From Delphinus delphis (taxonomy: Eukaryota > Chordata > Mammalia > Artiodactyla > Delphinidae), in assembly GCF_949987515.2 (NCBI RefSeq), contig NC_082687.1, forward strand, positions 114,681,838 through 114,745,837: DNA of 64,000 bases, in the 5' to 3' direction. The notes under the pieces are model-generated. The model saw only the letters and a program-made list of their open reading frames with translations, ran no database searches and had not been told where the DNA came from. Position numbers and translations under genes: made by a program. Below are positions 1 to 12,118 of the stretch, in pieces; position 1 is the stretch's first letter, and every line of letters starts with the position of its first letter.

Positions 1-310
1 TTTACTTCTTCCCTTTCAATTTGGATGTCTTTTCTTTCTTTTTCTTGCCTAATTGTTGTGGCAATGACTTTCAGTACTACCTCAGATAGGAGTGGGAAGA
101 GTAGGCGTCCTTGTCTTGTTCCTGACTTTAGAGGACAAACTTTTAGCTTTTTACCATTGGGTATGATGTTAGCTGTGGGTTTGTCGTAAATGGTCTTTAT
201 TATGTAGAGATACATTTCCTCTCTACCAAATTTGTTGAGAGTTTTTTCATGAATGGATGATGAATTTTGTGGAATGCTTTGAACTCTTTATCTGGTAAAT
301 TATTTCTGTT
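1..310 (-). repeat. L1 ORF2 fragment (reverse transcriptase region)
   Basis: Read on the minus strand, this is the reverse-transcriptase part of LINE-1 ORF2. The plus-strand stretches around 160-190 (GGTATGATGTTAGCTGTGGG) and 195-250 are the complement of the conserved segment just after the catalytic core. No long frame is open, so it is a dead copy. It is cut by the window edge on the left and gives way abruptly to L1 5' UTR-like sequence near 310, which suggests an internal deletion or two abutting copies. Confidence 0.8.
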
Positions 311-1525
311 TCATTAATTGTTTTTTCAGGGTTTTTCTCCTGTTCTTTTATTTGAAACAAATTTCTTTGACTTCTCATTTTGCTTAATTTTCTCTGTCTC
401 TATGAAATTAGGTGAAGCTGTTACTATGCCAGTCTTGAAGGTGTTTCCTTGTGTGGGAGCATCTCTGTACAGTCTGCATTCCTGTACAGTGTTTTTGGTG
501 GGAGACCTGGATTTGACATGAACATAAGTCATATCTTCCCTCAGGGTGTTCTTGTAGTTATCACCTTGGTAGGAAGTGGGGCTGAAGATGGAGGTGCTAG
601 AGTTAGAGCCAGGTGTGAACTGAGGCTTCACCTTGGCTCAGTGGCCAACACCACCCTGCTGGAAGTGGAGGTATGTAGCAAGTTGCTGGAGCAGAAGCTC
701 TACACTTTGTGGCCCAGCTGGTTCTGTTCCCTCTAAGTGTGTGTTTTCCCTGCTCCCAGCATTATCTCCCTCACCCTAGAGGGGCACAGTGCTGGGGCAG
801 AAAGGGCTGGAGTGGGTACTCAGTGTGGGTCAGGGCACAGGCTTTGGTGGTCCAGCCCCAGTCAGAGTTCCAGACCCCTCTTGATTTGCTGCCTCCACAG
901 TTGCCAGCGATGGCTGCCTTAGTCCCATTCATATGTCTTTCTTGGTTTAAGCAGGCCCATCCCTCACAACTGTGCACTCCCCTTGGCTGCTGCACCCCTT
1001 GCCTTATTGTGGAGCTGCTCCATGGAGCAAGAGGGGAAACCAGCCAGAATCCCAGGCAGTTTCAGTCTGCTTCCTTTGACCTGTTACGGGTGTAAGCAAG
1101 ATTGTGCACACTCTACACCAGAAGGGTCTAGGTTTCTTACAGCCCTCCTGTTAGTCCCACTGGTTTTCAGACTACTGAAGGGGACTCATCTTACAAGTGT
1201 TGGATCAGCCAGGGCTGGGGTGCCCAGCATGTGGATTGAACCACTTGCTCTCCAGGAAGGATATTTAAGCCCATGTAATCCCTTCCTCCAACTGTGTTCC
1301 CTCCCGGGAGCCCACATCCAGACCTGATTGCTTCTCTCCTTTCCCTACCTGAGTTCATGTGGATCTTTCTTACAGCCTTGGTTCTAGAAGAGTCTTTCTA
1401 TTAGTTGCAAGTTTGTTTTCACTGAGAATTGCTCCACATATAGACATATTTTGGATACGTTCATTACAGGAAGTGAGCTCTGTATCCTCCTACTCTGCCA
1501 CCTTGATCTCCCCTCTCTCATTCAT
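311..1525 (-). repeat. L1 5' UTR-like sequence
   Basis: This stretch is richer in GC than its surroundings. At its right end the minus strand begins GAGGGGAGATCAAGGTGGCA (1518 leftwards), which resembles the start of L1 5' UTRs (a GGGGGAG-rich start followed by a motif like AAGATGGCGGAGTAGGA). The part from about 1290 to 1525 is the most recognisable; the rest to 311 is assigned by continuity. Several frames of 60-130 codons are open here by chance in GC-rich sequence, and none resembles ORF1 or any known protein. If it joins the RT piece at 1-310, ORF1 and the endonuclease domain are missing. Confidence 0.55.
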
Positions 1526-1625
1526 AATATTTTATATCAGTTAATTCTAACATATAAAATCATTGGGATGATAATTATGTTGTTTTGTTCCTGTTGACTA
1601 TCACAACAGTATTTGCCTTAGAATA

Positions 1626-1935
1626 ATTCTGTGTCAAACACACAGTCACACAATGTTTTCTCATATTTTACATTTTATAGTTATGTCTGTGATCCATTTT
1701 GGGTTAATTTTTAAGGTATAATTTTAAGCTAATACGATTTTCTTCATTTAGGTATTAAATTATTTAGTACCATTTTGGAAAAACTTATCCTTTTTCTATT
1801 GAATGGCTCTGTACCTTTTCAAAAAGTAACTGGCTTCTTTTATGTGGGTCTTTATATGGACTCCTTGTTAATTTATTGATTTATATATCCTTTCACTAAA
1901 ATAACACAAATTACTTTCCATTACAGTAAATTTTA
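1626..1935 (-). repeat. Older L1 ORF2 fragment
   Basis: Diverged antisense ORF2 sequence. It includes the stretch near 1690-1720 reading GATCCATTTTGGGTTAATTT and a later 'tatgtgggtctttatatgga' piece, both typical of the L1 ORF2 segment downstream of the endonuclease. It has many substitutions compared with the L1 to its left, so it is an older insertion. Confidence 0.65.
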
Positions 1936-3681
1936 AAAACAGGTGATGTGAATTTTTCAACTTTGTACTTCTTATTAAGTTCCTTTTTTAATAATTAATT
2001 TTGAGAAGTATATCCTTTAACTTCCAAATATTTAAATTTTTTCTGATATCTTTCTGTTATTTAGTTCTAATTTAACCTTACTTTTCAAACTTTTAAATAC
2101 TAACGTGTGCTTTATGACCCAAAATACGGTCTATCTTGACAATACAGGTGATAGAGAATGCATTGGAGTAAAAAGTGGTTGTGATACTTATGCAATAGGA
2201 AACCAGTAATAGTTATCAAAGAATGGGATGAATTTCAAGGCACTGAATGCCTTGAAAAACAGTTATAGGCTCAGGAAAGGTAACTAATCTCAAGAAAAAC
2301 TATGAAGATCAAAGGACTGTTATGAAACCTTTTCTCATCCTGCATATGCAGGGCAATAATCATTTTCAGTCCAATCACTGAAAAGAAAACCCCAAATCTG
2401 ATTATATGCAAAGATAGATATAATCAGAAATTAGAATGTGCTTACTACATTGACTTAATAAGGAAAACCTTAAGACTCAGAATTCGACCAAAAGCTGCTT
2501 TCATTATAAACCATGAGAAATACTGCCTCAGTATGCATCTTTCACTTTGGGAAGTCAAAAAATACCATGCCATTCCAATATCTCATCTTGCATTTCCATG
2601 GGAACATAAGAGTTTTTGTCTCATTCATTATGTCTCAATCTTTCTTAATTTCCTTCCTCCTCAAAAGTCTTTGAAAAAGTTTTTTTTCCCTAATACTATA
2701 GATATGCTGTGTATCTTTTCATTTAATGTATATAGATTTGTACTTTATATATAAAAGAGAAAGTATAAAGCTTACTCTTTTTCTTCAATTCAGGGTTAGT
2801 GACTAAATAAAATAAAATTAAAAATTTTTAGGCTATTAACATTCAAATTAATGTATAACTTTACTTATTAAATAACATTTAATATACTTGGAAACAAATT
2901 ATATCTCTTGATGAAAATAAAGGTGAGTAATTAGGAACTATCTGGACCCAAATGGTTTGTCAGTTTTCCTAGAAGTAATTATATTTTTTTAGTAAAGTAC
3001 ATCTCTTGGCTCTTCCTTTCCTCCTTAGACTGCTTTTTTATGATTCAATTTATTTTATTATAATCTGTGTAATAAAGTAACCAATTTCAAGTGAAAAAAT
3101 TTGAACTGTCATTGGAATAGCCAACTTTGGTAGCTTAGAGAACAAAATTAACTTATTTTCTCTTTTATTTAGATGCCTCATAACAATGACACAGTTTAGA
3201 GATCAAAATTTACAGTTAGTTTTAAGATATTTACTAATAAAACTGTTATATTTGCAGATATAAGGTACTATACACATTTTAAATTGAAGTAAAAATTCTG
3301 AAAGCAATCCTAGATTTATTGAGGCTTACATAGGTCTTTCAATGAAATGATGGCTAAGAGGTAAAACAAAACATTTTTCTTTCTAAAAGTTTCATATGAA
3401 TTCATCACTGAAAAACACTGTCAAACATGAAAATCCACAATGTAGAATCAATGACCTTTCTACCTGTTGATTTTAAGATAGCAATGATCTTTCTATTATG
3501 AATTAATTAGTACAAAATAAATGTTCTACACACTAGTAGCTATCAGTTCAAAACCTTTCTGTTATTATTGTTAACCCTGTTCCGAAGCGCTCAATAATGG
3601 AATAGCATTTATTTCAACTTTTTACTTATATATAATAAGAATGTTTAGGGACTACAGAATCCCTAAGAAATAGGTTTAGTC
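1936..3681. other. Unassigned AT-rich sequence
   Basis: No gene, RNA gene or recognisable repeat was seen. The longest open frame (2533-2754, plus) is rich in Phe, Leu and Lys codons, has no recognisable motif, and looks like chance in AT-rich DNA. Confidence 0.6.
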
Positions 3682-3689
3682 CTTTAATT

Positions 3690-3887
3690 TAGATGTCAAC
3701 AAACTTTTCTGTAAATGGCCATATAGGAAATAGTTTATGCTTTGTGGGTCATATGATCTCAGTTCTGCCATTGTAATGAGAAAGCTGCCAGAGACAATAC
3801 AGGAAAGTAAACAGTGTCGCTGTGTTCCAATAAAACTTTATTTGTAAATGTCAAATTTGCCATACAGACTGACATTTGCCATCCCTA
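3690..3887 (+). mobile_element. Non-autonomous hAT-Charlie element, MER1-like
   Basis: It starts TAGATGTCAACAAACTTTTC and ends near CATTTGCCATCCCTA, degraded forms of the MER1/Charlie3 inverted ends. The interior carries the diagnostic phrase TTCCAATAAAACTTTATTTG at about 3825-3845. The flanks are CTTTAATT (3682-3689) and CTTTAATC (3888-3895), a 7-of-8 match to the 8-bp target duplication expected of hAT elements. It has no coding capacity and would have been mobilised by a Charlie transposase such as the one at 9918-12560. Confidence 0.8.
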
Positions 3888-3895
3888 CTTTAATC

Positions 3896-6800
3896 AATAG
3901 TCTGGAAATAACAACATAGTAGGACACTTTAATAATGGAAATATTCTGATGTTTTGAAGCTATTCTGAATGAAAAAATAAAATAACATCCAGTTTAATTT
4001 CTCTTCAGTGTATCCCTGCATTTATTCATTCTATGATTTATCAAGTACCTAATAGTTTTCAGACACCATGGTATAATATGTATATCCAGAAATGTGTATA
4101 TTTAGCTATTGTACAAATATTAGTTAAATTTTTGTCATTTTCAAAATTACGTCCTTATTAATGTTTGTTGCAAAAATTCCCTCTGTAAATAAAAGTAACT
4201 GATAGAAAGTTGCACACATTTTATAACTTTACAAAATGTTTATTGAATCATAGATCTTAATAGAATATTAAAGTTAAATTGGCACTCAAATTATTCCTGA
4301 CATTTTGTATCGATACCACACTTGTGGTCATCAATACCAATTTATGTATTACTTGCATATTCTCTGACTGATTATTTCTGAGTTTTCTCAAAAATGACCA
4401 AAGGAAATCAGTGCTGGGAAAAAAAATAAAAGTTTAAGGGTGTAGTTTTACCAGTCAAGCTTCTCATTTGAGATAGTCCCAAGGCAATAACCATTTAATT
4501 GAAAGAGAGTTGAATGCAACAAGCACACAGACTGCTAAATAAGAAACTTGAGATGTGCATAAATTAGATACAATAGCATAGAAGTTTCAGATAATCATTA
4601 CCAGTTAGGAATTGACAAAGAATAATGACTAAAATATTAAAAAATGTGGATAAAAATGTACTTATTAAAACCTGCCAGTTTGACATGAGCAAAGAACTTA
4701 GGGTTTTGTTCATTAGAGAGAAGTGGTATTATTGGAATATCAGTGTCTAGTACATTGCTGTAGGTCTGTAGTTAACTTTCAACTCAATGAAAAAATGTGA
4801 TATTTTACATTTTTGCAAAAAACAACTTTAAATTATTTTTAATTTATGGACTGACTTTTCCAAGGTTTAAAATAGTGTAAAACATGTATTTCTATTGGAA
4901 AATTTATTTTTTAAAAAGCTGATTTCTAGCTTTTGCAAAAGCCAGTCTTCTCATAATTTTACAAGTGTGTTTTTATATGTGGGCTTATTCTGTCCGGGAG
5001 TAGCACATTGTTTTGCACAACACTCATGCATTTCTTAATGCAGAGCTTTTCATGACAAATACCCAAATCAAATAATTGAAAGATTAAGTAAATGACACAG
5101 TACACACTTCCTTGATAAATGTTTGTACTCAGTTATCTTTAGACATTTTGTCCCATTATTGGGACATTACAATTAGGAATTTACTCAAAGGATTAAGGAA
5201 GGGATGTAAATGTGCCACACTTTTCTTTTTATTCTTATCGTAAATAATATGTTTTAAAAGAATTTGATTTTTCAGGAAGTCTCAGAGGAACTCCCTTAGG
5301 TGACCAGGCCCTGAACTACCATAATGTGTTTTCTGAGTGTGGGCTTATGAATGACCAAGTGATAAATTAACTTTGGCCCCAATCCTGCTCTCAGTGAGAC
5401 CAATCTGACTGCTGAAAACCTTATATTTTCTTCATTCCTAAGTGGATAATTAAAATACTCTAAGCAGCTGGCAAAGCTCTCACATTCCTGACCTGCAGCT
5501 AAATGGCCATTATGGTAAAAATGGCAAAGTGTAAGCCTCTGAAATTGCCCCATGCCCACATAGTAAAGCAAATGCAGCACAGTGTTCCAGGAGGAACTGC
5601 AGGAAGCGTTGCATCATAAAGGATGGATGGATGGTTATCACTATCCTATCTTATTTCAATCCATTCATATTGCCTTATGGAAATTCAAGTGCACTATGAC
5701 AGATAATAGAGAATTAATGTAAACTTAACCAAATGGTAGCCCCAGTTGTACCTCTTGTACTGGATGTGGTGCATTAATTGGGTAGATCAATATAGCCCCT
5801 GGATATTGCAGACCACGTAAAATCTTTAATATCTGGGTGGAATAAAAAACATTCTTTAAAGGTATGGAGATAGACAAGATAAATGATTTTTTTTCTTTAA
5901 CCTAAGGCTTTAATATTTTCTACCTGATTCCTTTTATATGTCTGCTGAAACAGCTAAGTTTATATATAAGGTTTACATTATAAACTTAATTGACTTTGCT
6001 TCCTTAGGCAATGTGGTGATATGAAAGTGTTCAAAATAGAATTTTCCCTTTGAAATCAGTAGAGCATACAAAGAAAATGTGGTTTATTTCCTGATGTGTA
6101 TATCCAGTTTCTACAGAGCTTTCCAAGAACTAAATAGTCATTTGGTGATTTATTCTAGTCACATGCATTATCAGGTTGTTTTTCAATCTTGCCCACCTTT
6201 AAATGGCTGACCATTCAGGCCTCCACATTTGTGACTTTTTTTTTTTTAAACTTAGATGGCAACCTAATGCAGAGATAATGTTTCTTATAGTGAGTATCAC
6301 TTTTTATCTGTACATTTTGTAGTCATTTCAAGAAGCATAGATCCTAGCTAGTGTGAAAAACCTACAGTTCTAAAGGAATCTATATAGCATGGATGCATGA
6401 ACAAGTCAAATATCTCTCATTGAAATACATTTAAATATGGTTTACATAGATTTGTATTTACATTTAAAAGTAAGGACTGAACAAAATACTGACAGTTTTA
6501 TTTTCTGTTTCAATACAGTCCCTTTAAATATAGGCAGAATTCCTTGTTGACACATCACTATATTCTAAGAATTTATGTCAAAATAAAGAGGAAATATAGC
6601 AGAATATTTATGTAAATATTAGTAAATAAAAATCACAAATATACCTTAAATTCAATTATTTAGTTAATATATGACACAGATTAGAGCAGAAAGTTGTCAA
6701 TCAAGGTTTTAACTTGTAAACATTATAATCAACTCTCACTCACTATGTCCAGTTCCATCCTCTAGTCATTAACAATTCACAGACATAGATTTATATGAGT

Positions 6801-7104
6801 TATAAAATGAATAAATTAACCATTAGTGCAATGAACAAATAATTTATTAAATAGTATCCCTACTGACTATAGGCAACATATATTTCAAAGTTTAGTTTGC
6901 TGCAGACGTTAAAATATGTGACTTATTTGTTGCTATAATGGACACAATATTGAAAAATAAGATAAACTGATGTGTTGGAATAGAAAATATTTTAGGAAGC
7001 TCATGCAAAATGCCTAAAACTTTGGTTATTTACAGTTGTCAGGGAAGGTACAAAAAGAATGAGTTCAAATATATTGAAAGTAGTTGCGGGTTCAAAAATT
7101 ACCT
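3896..7104. other. Unassigned AT-rich sequence
   Basis: No gene or confident repeat was found. The section from about 5280 to 5600 is less AT-rich and has a 94-codon minus-strand frame (5296-5580) with no recognised domain. It may be a very old repeat that I cannot name. The rest is low-complexity AT-rich DNA. Confidence 0.5.
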
Positions 7105-7420
7105 TGAAAAGGATGTGTATTAATTTTTGTTGCCATGTTACAAATTATCACAAACTTAATGGCTTAAACAATGCTCTTTATCTCACAATTTCTGTAGGTC
7201 AGAATTCTGGTCAGGACATAATTGGGTTCTCTGCTCAGGGTCTCAAAGGCTGCAATCAAGGTATCTGAGTTCTTGGTATCCAATCCGAATTGGGCCGAGT
7301 TCTAATGTGGAGCTCAGGATATGTTATCAGACTTATTCAGGTTATTCACAGAATTTAGGTGCCTTTGATTGTAGAGCTAAGAACCCCGTTTTCTTGTTGG
7401 CATTTGACAAGGGGGTGCTC
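7105..7420 (-). repeat. Interspersed repeat, probably LTR of MaLR type
   Basis: The left part reads like the reverse complement of a MaLR-type LTR 3' end: a 'gttgccatgttacaaattatcacaaactt' pattern, then 'ggcttaaac', 'tctcacaatttctgtagg', and 'ggtctcaaaggctgcaatcaagg'. These phrases recur in many old mammalian LTRs. The right part, after about 7270, fades out. The family assignment is from memory and is not secure. Confidence 0.45.
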
Positions 7421-7444
7421 ACGGTGACTTGTTGAATAAGTAGA

Positions 7445-7893
7445 GTGATAGGCAGCTTCCAAGGATGGCCTTCAATGACTGCCTTCTGGTATGCACAGTA
7501 TTAGGCAATCACCACCCTTGAAGTGTGGGCTCAACTCAGTGACTTGCTTCTAACAAAATATAATAAAATGAGGTGATGTCATTTCCACGATTATATTATG
7601 AAACAAACAAACAAAAAAATCTGTGACTTGGTAGCCTTGGTAGCTCTCTCTCTTTTGCTGGAACTCTGATGAAGCACTGTGCCATGTTGAGATATGCTCT
7701 TTGGAGAGGTCCACGTGGGAAGGAACTGAGGTATATCCCTGGCCAAAGGCTCATGAGGAACTAAATCCTTCCAACAAGCCAGCCAAGCCACAGCTTGATT
7801 TCTGAAGCACACAGACTGTGAGACAACAAATTTTCTTGTTTTAATCCACTACATTTTGGAGTAATTTAGTATGTAAAATAGATAACTACTACA
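7445..7893 (+). repeat. MLT1-type solo LTR (ERVL-MaLR)
   Basis: Starts near GTGATAGGCAGC and ends near AAAATAGATAACTACTA, the usual ends of MLT1 LTRs. Internal landmarks are 'gaagtgtgggct' (7520), 'gtgatgtcatttcc' (7573), 'tggagaggtccacgtggg' (7703) and 'ctgtgagacaacaaattttcttgttttaa' (7815). It is a solo LTR of an ancient endogenous retrovirus-like element with no coding content and lies opposite in orientation to the neighbouring LTR-like piece on its left. Confidence 0.75.
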
Positions 7894-9917
7894 TGAAGTA
7901 GTTACACATTCTTTCAAGTGGTAACAGTTACATTCAATTTAATAATTTCTGAGTGCTCTGTAATATGACACTTTGGCATTTGTATAGAATATTTTTTATT
8001 TGATTTATCCTTATGATGTATGTGTGGAGAGAAATATCCTTTATATTAGATGACAGACTACTTCCTACAATGTTGGGTCTATTATGTTTGTTGGATTATT
8101 GAGCAATTTTAAGGATAAGCATATACTTTAGAAACACATGAATTTTGGAATATACTATACAGATTTTTTTTCCCATTGTGATATAAGAACCATCTGTATT
8201 AGAATCACTAGGAATGGTACCTGAGGAAAGGAGGCTAAAATTCAGGCCAAGCTCCCTGGCAAGCAGTCAGAGGCTCTGGGCCTGATCATTCTGAGTCCTG
8301 AATCAAAGCATTTACCGGAGATGCAAATTAATGCAGAATATAGTTTTGAAAGTCCCCAGTCTGGTCCTTTACTATCCATAGGCAACCACTTTAAAATCTT
8401 TCAATAAGTACTTTAATATTTACTTACATAATTCTATATGATATGTATATTCTCTTGGTTCTTTATTTCTTTTTATCCAGCTTTACATATTATGTACTGA
8501 TTTTCACCTGTGGAAAAATGTAATCTATTTTACAACCCCTCCCTGCTCCAGTCAATTTTCTCTCCCCTCCAAAGCTCCCAATAAAAATTATATAATAATT
8601 TGACATCTATACTTGATGACTAAATAAATATTGCTTATAAGTACAATACAATGTTACAATTGCTTTTCTTTTCAGTTGGGTTTGCCATCACCCCCAACAC
8701 TTCGGATTAATATATGCTTGTTTATTGCTGTTCTTTAGTATTTATTTCTTCTTTTATAAAAACTTCTCAAAATTCTTTAACTGTAAATTTCTTTCGATAT
8801 AGTCAAATGCATAAATTAGATTATTAATTCCAATTTACTCTTCTTGGAGGTATCTTTCAAGGATCCTTCTGCCTTTTTTCTTCTATCCAGACCTTTTTTT
8901 TTTTTACTAGACCTACTACACAGAAGATACCTTAGATATTCCCTTTACCATCTTCAGGAAAAAGTCTTTTTTTTTTTCTATGTTAAATTCTTCATTAACT
9001 GGATCTCATGTCTCATCTTTAATTTTGTTTGTTTGTTTATTCATTTTGAGCATTCCACGGCTTACTTTTAAAGGAAGCACATGCAATATATATTTTAAGA
9101 TCCTGCAAATTGTAAAGTTTCTTAATTACAGATTTCCTGGTTGGAAAGAATTTTTTCTCAGAAATTTAAAATATTTACCTGCTGTTTTATTTCATATTTT
9201 GTTCTTGCAAAGATTTATGCCATTTAAATCACAGTTATTTGTAGGCAAATATATTGTTTATTTCTTTGTATTCTTTTTGTCGTTACTTTCCTAGTTTCCT
9301 CAATGCAAGCTTTAGATCTCCTGTCTATATTTGATTATATACAAATTATGATGTATATATTAGGTATTTTTTCATTATCATATTAGACACACCATGGTCC
9401 ATCTTGAAATGGAAACCTAAGAAATTTGGTTCTGATGAATTTTTACTGTTATTTCTGTGGTACATTTCTTCACTCCAACTTCTCTTCATTTTTCAAACTC
9501 ATGTTGGTTGAATATTGGACGTCCTGAAATGATTCTCTTCTTGGCCTTTCTTTCCCCCCCTATTTTCCTCTATTTTCTACTAGATTTTCTTACCTATATT
9601 TTTCCTCTGAATCTTTGTTTCCTGATTACTTTATTATTTTTTTCATGATAAAGGCTTTCATATTTGGTATTTTTTGGTTGCCAATTCATAAAATGGCTGG
9701 CAGCTCTGGGCTTATGTTTATGTCCTATGAGGGTGTGAGGAATGCTAAGATGGAACCTAGGCATTTGGTTGGAGGACAGCCCTCCAAATGCTGAGATATA
9801 TAGAAAAATAACTGTTCCAAAGAGAAATATTTCAAAGTTCCATGTGCAATTTACAAGCCTAGCTGTGCTGCTGCATGTCAGAATGGGACTAAGAATTTAA
9901 TTTTACATTGTACAGAT
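7894..9917. other. Unassigned AT-rich sequence
   Basis: Nothing firm was identified. Around 8180-8350 there is a more balanced stretch that faintly resembles a MER5-type element but lacks clear ends. Open frames at 8844-9294 and 9457-9648 are Phe/Leu-rich readings of T-rich DNA and are not credible genes. Confidence 0.5.
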
Positions 9918-10532
9918 CACACGTCAGCAAATTCTGTCCACTACATATTTTTGTACTGACCATGAGCTAAGAATGGTTTTTATTATACATCTTTTAATGA
10001 TTTTTTTAAAAATGATTTTTTGACAGATGAAAATTATATAAAATTCAAATTTAATTGTTTATAAGTAAACATTTATTGGAATCCAGCCAAACTCATTTGC
10101 TTATGTACTGTCTCTGGCTACTTTTATTCTATAAAATCAGTTGTAGCTGAGTAGTTGTGACTGACATTGTATTTGAGCCCTCATTGTTTTACACTGCTGT
10201 TGGGCTTACTACAAATTACTGTGATGTAGTTATAATTTGACAGCATTTAGAATGTCACATATATAATCATAATACAGTGTTTTTTCCTTGTGTTTATTAT
10301 CAGTGCATACCTATCAAAACAAAACAAAAAAGAAAAGTGAACTTCAAATGCCATGCTTTTGGGGAGTGTTGATAATTTTGTTACATAATTATACAGCAAA
10401 GCATTTTAGTTATGCAACTATACTCTAGTTGGGCTGAAATAATACAATATACGTGGAGTATTACCAACTCACCAAAAATGGTCAGAAAAATTAGAAAGGT
10501 TAAAGCAGAATACTTCATCACAGTGGATTTTT

Positions 10533-10560
10533 CACACACACGCAGACACACACACACGCA

Positions 10561-10596
<36 letters not shown>
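10533..10596. repeat. (CA)n microsatellite
   Basis: About 30 CA/CG dinucleotides. The 5' half is broken by GCAG interruptions and the 3' half is pure for over 15 units. It sits inside the Charlie transposase remnant. The pure end is a likely polymorphic tract. Confidence 0.95.
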
Positions 10597-10599
<3 letters not shown>

Positions 10600-11619
10600 A
10601 AATGAGGTTACAAGCAAAGTAAGTTTCCAAGTGACTCATTTGTTAGCCAAGAAGTGAAAGCCTTTTACCTATGGTGAGTTAATTAAATCATGTTTGATTA
10701 CAAAGGCTGAAGAAATGTATTCAGAGAAAATAAACTTGTTTAAGACTATTAACCTTCAGATATAATAGTGGCTTTACAAGTTGAGGGCATCAGGAGCAAC
10801 ATCAATAGGCAATTAGAAAACAAAGAGAGTTTCTAATGGTTTTCCTTGGTTCTTGATGAATTGACAGGTGTTACCATTACTATTTAGTTGTTTTGTTTAT
10901 CTGAGAGGCCAGTGGTAAGTTTGAAGTGATTGAAGAGTTAGCCTCTTTGAATAGCTTGTGTGGAACAGCTACAGCCAAGAATTGAGAGAACATAAATTTA
11001 GTTCAACCTGAGATGGAATTAGCTAAGATGTATTACAACTGATAAGCATAAAAATATGTGTGGCACAGAAAAAAGCATAATTGGACAAATGTTAGAAGCT
11101 TATAAGAACTTAAGAAGCTTAATGCCTATTCATTGTGTTATTTATCAGCAGGTAAATTTGCAAAAATTATTTGAATCTCATGTATAATTAAATCAGTAGG
11201 CTCAATGGTGACCTTCATTTGATCTTATGGGCTTAATCAACGTTAGTTGCATACATTTTTGTCAGAAATAAAAATTAAATATTTGAACTTGTCCTAGTAC
11301 ACAAGGGTTTAATGGAGTAGAAGTTAGAAAATTTTATTGCAACTTTTTGGGCTCAGGGCCAACATTGAAATTTTTATGAAAGAGAACTGTCCTCAACTAC
11401 TGTTATCAACCACTAAATAGCTTTGGAAATAAACTTTTGCTGCAGACTTGATAATGTTCTTTAAATGAATTCAACCTAAAATTACAAGACAAAAAAATGT
11501 GCTGATATGCAAAATTTATACTACAGTGTCATTTAGATGAAAACTAATGTTGTTTGAATCACCGGGAATATCAAACTGCTTTATATACTTGCCATACTCT
11601 CAAAAGTTAAGAAATTTGT

Positions 11620-12118
11620 AGTGAGGTGGATGGACCTAGAGTCTGTCATACAGAGTGAAGTAAGTTAGAAAGAGAAAAATAAATACTGTATGCTAACACA
11701 TATATATGGAATCTAAAAAAAAAAAAAAAAAAAGTCATGAAGAACCTAGGTGTAAGACGGGAATAAAGACACAGATCTACTAGAGAATAGACTTGAGGAT
11801 TTGGAGAGGGGAAGAGTAAGCTGTGATAAAGTGAGAGAGTGGCATGGACATATATACACTACCAAACGTAAGATAGATAGCTAGTGGGAAGCAGCCGCAT
11901 AGCACAGAGAGATCAGCTCGGGGCTTTGTGACCACCTAGAGGGGTGGGATAGGGAGGGTGGGAGGGAGGGAGACTCAAGAGGGAAGAGATATGGGGATAT
12001 ATGTATATGTATAACTGATTCACTTTGTTATAAAGCAGAAACTAACACACCATTGTAAAGCAATTATACTCCAATAAAGATGTTTAAAAAAATAAATAAA
12101 AGTTAAAAAAAAAAAAAA
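11620..12118 (+). mobile_element. Young 5'-truncated L1 (3' end of ORF2, 3' UTR, poly-A)
   Basis: It begins with the end of L1 ORF2 ('tggatggacctagag... cagagtgaagtaag') and runs into the cetartiodactyl L1 3' UTR, including 'cactaccaaacgtaagatag', 'gatcagctcgg' and the G-rich block at 11941-11972. An AATAAA polyadenylation signal lies at about 12073-12078, before an A-rich tail ending at 12118. A poly-A run at about 11716-11733 sits inside the unit. No clear target duplication was found. The copy lies within the hAT transposase, so it is younger than that element. Confidence 0.9.
11941..11972 (+). other. G-quadruplex-type motif in L1 3' UTR
   Basis: At least five runs of three or more G separated by one to four bases. 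It matches the polypurine block of L1 3' UTRs. The same block recurs at 48127-48159 and, on the minus strand, at 48720-48754. Confidence 0.75.

Noticed and set aside
709..1095. 128-codon plus-strand open frame
   Set aside because: It lies antisense to L1 5' UTR-like sequence, overlaps several other open frames in GC-rich DNA, and has no recognisable domain.
10412..10657. Gene with a His/Thr repeat protein
   Set aside because: The repeat is a CA microsatellite read in frame within a broken hAT transposase.
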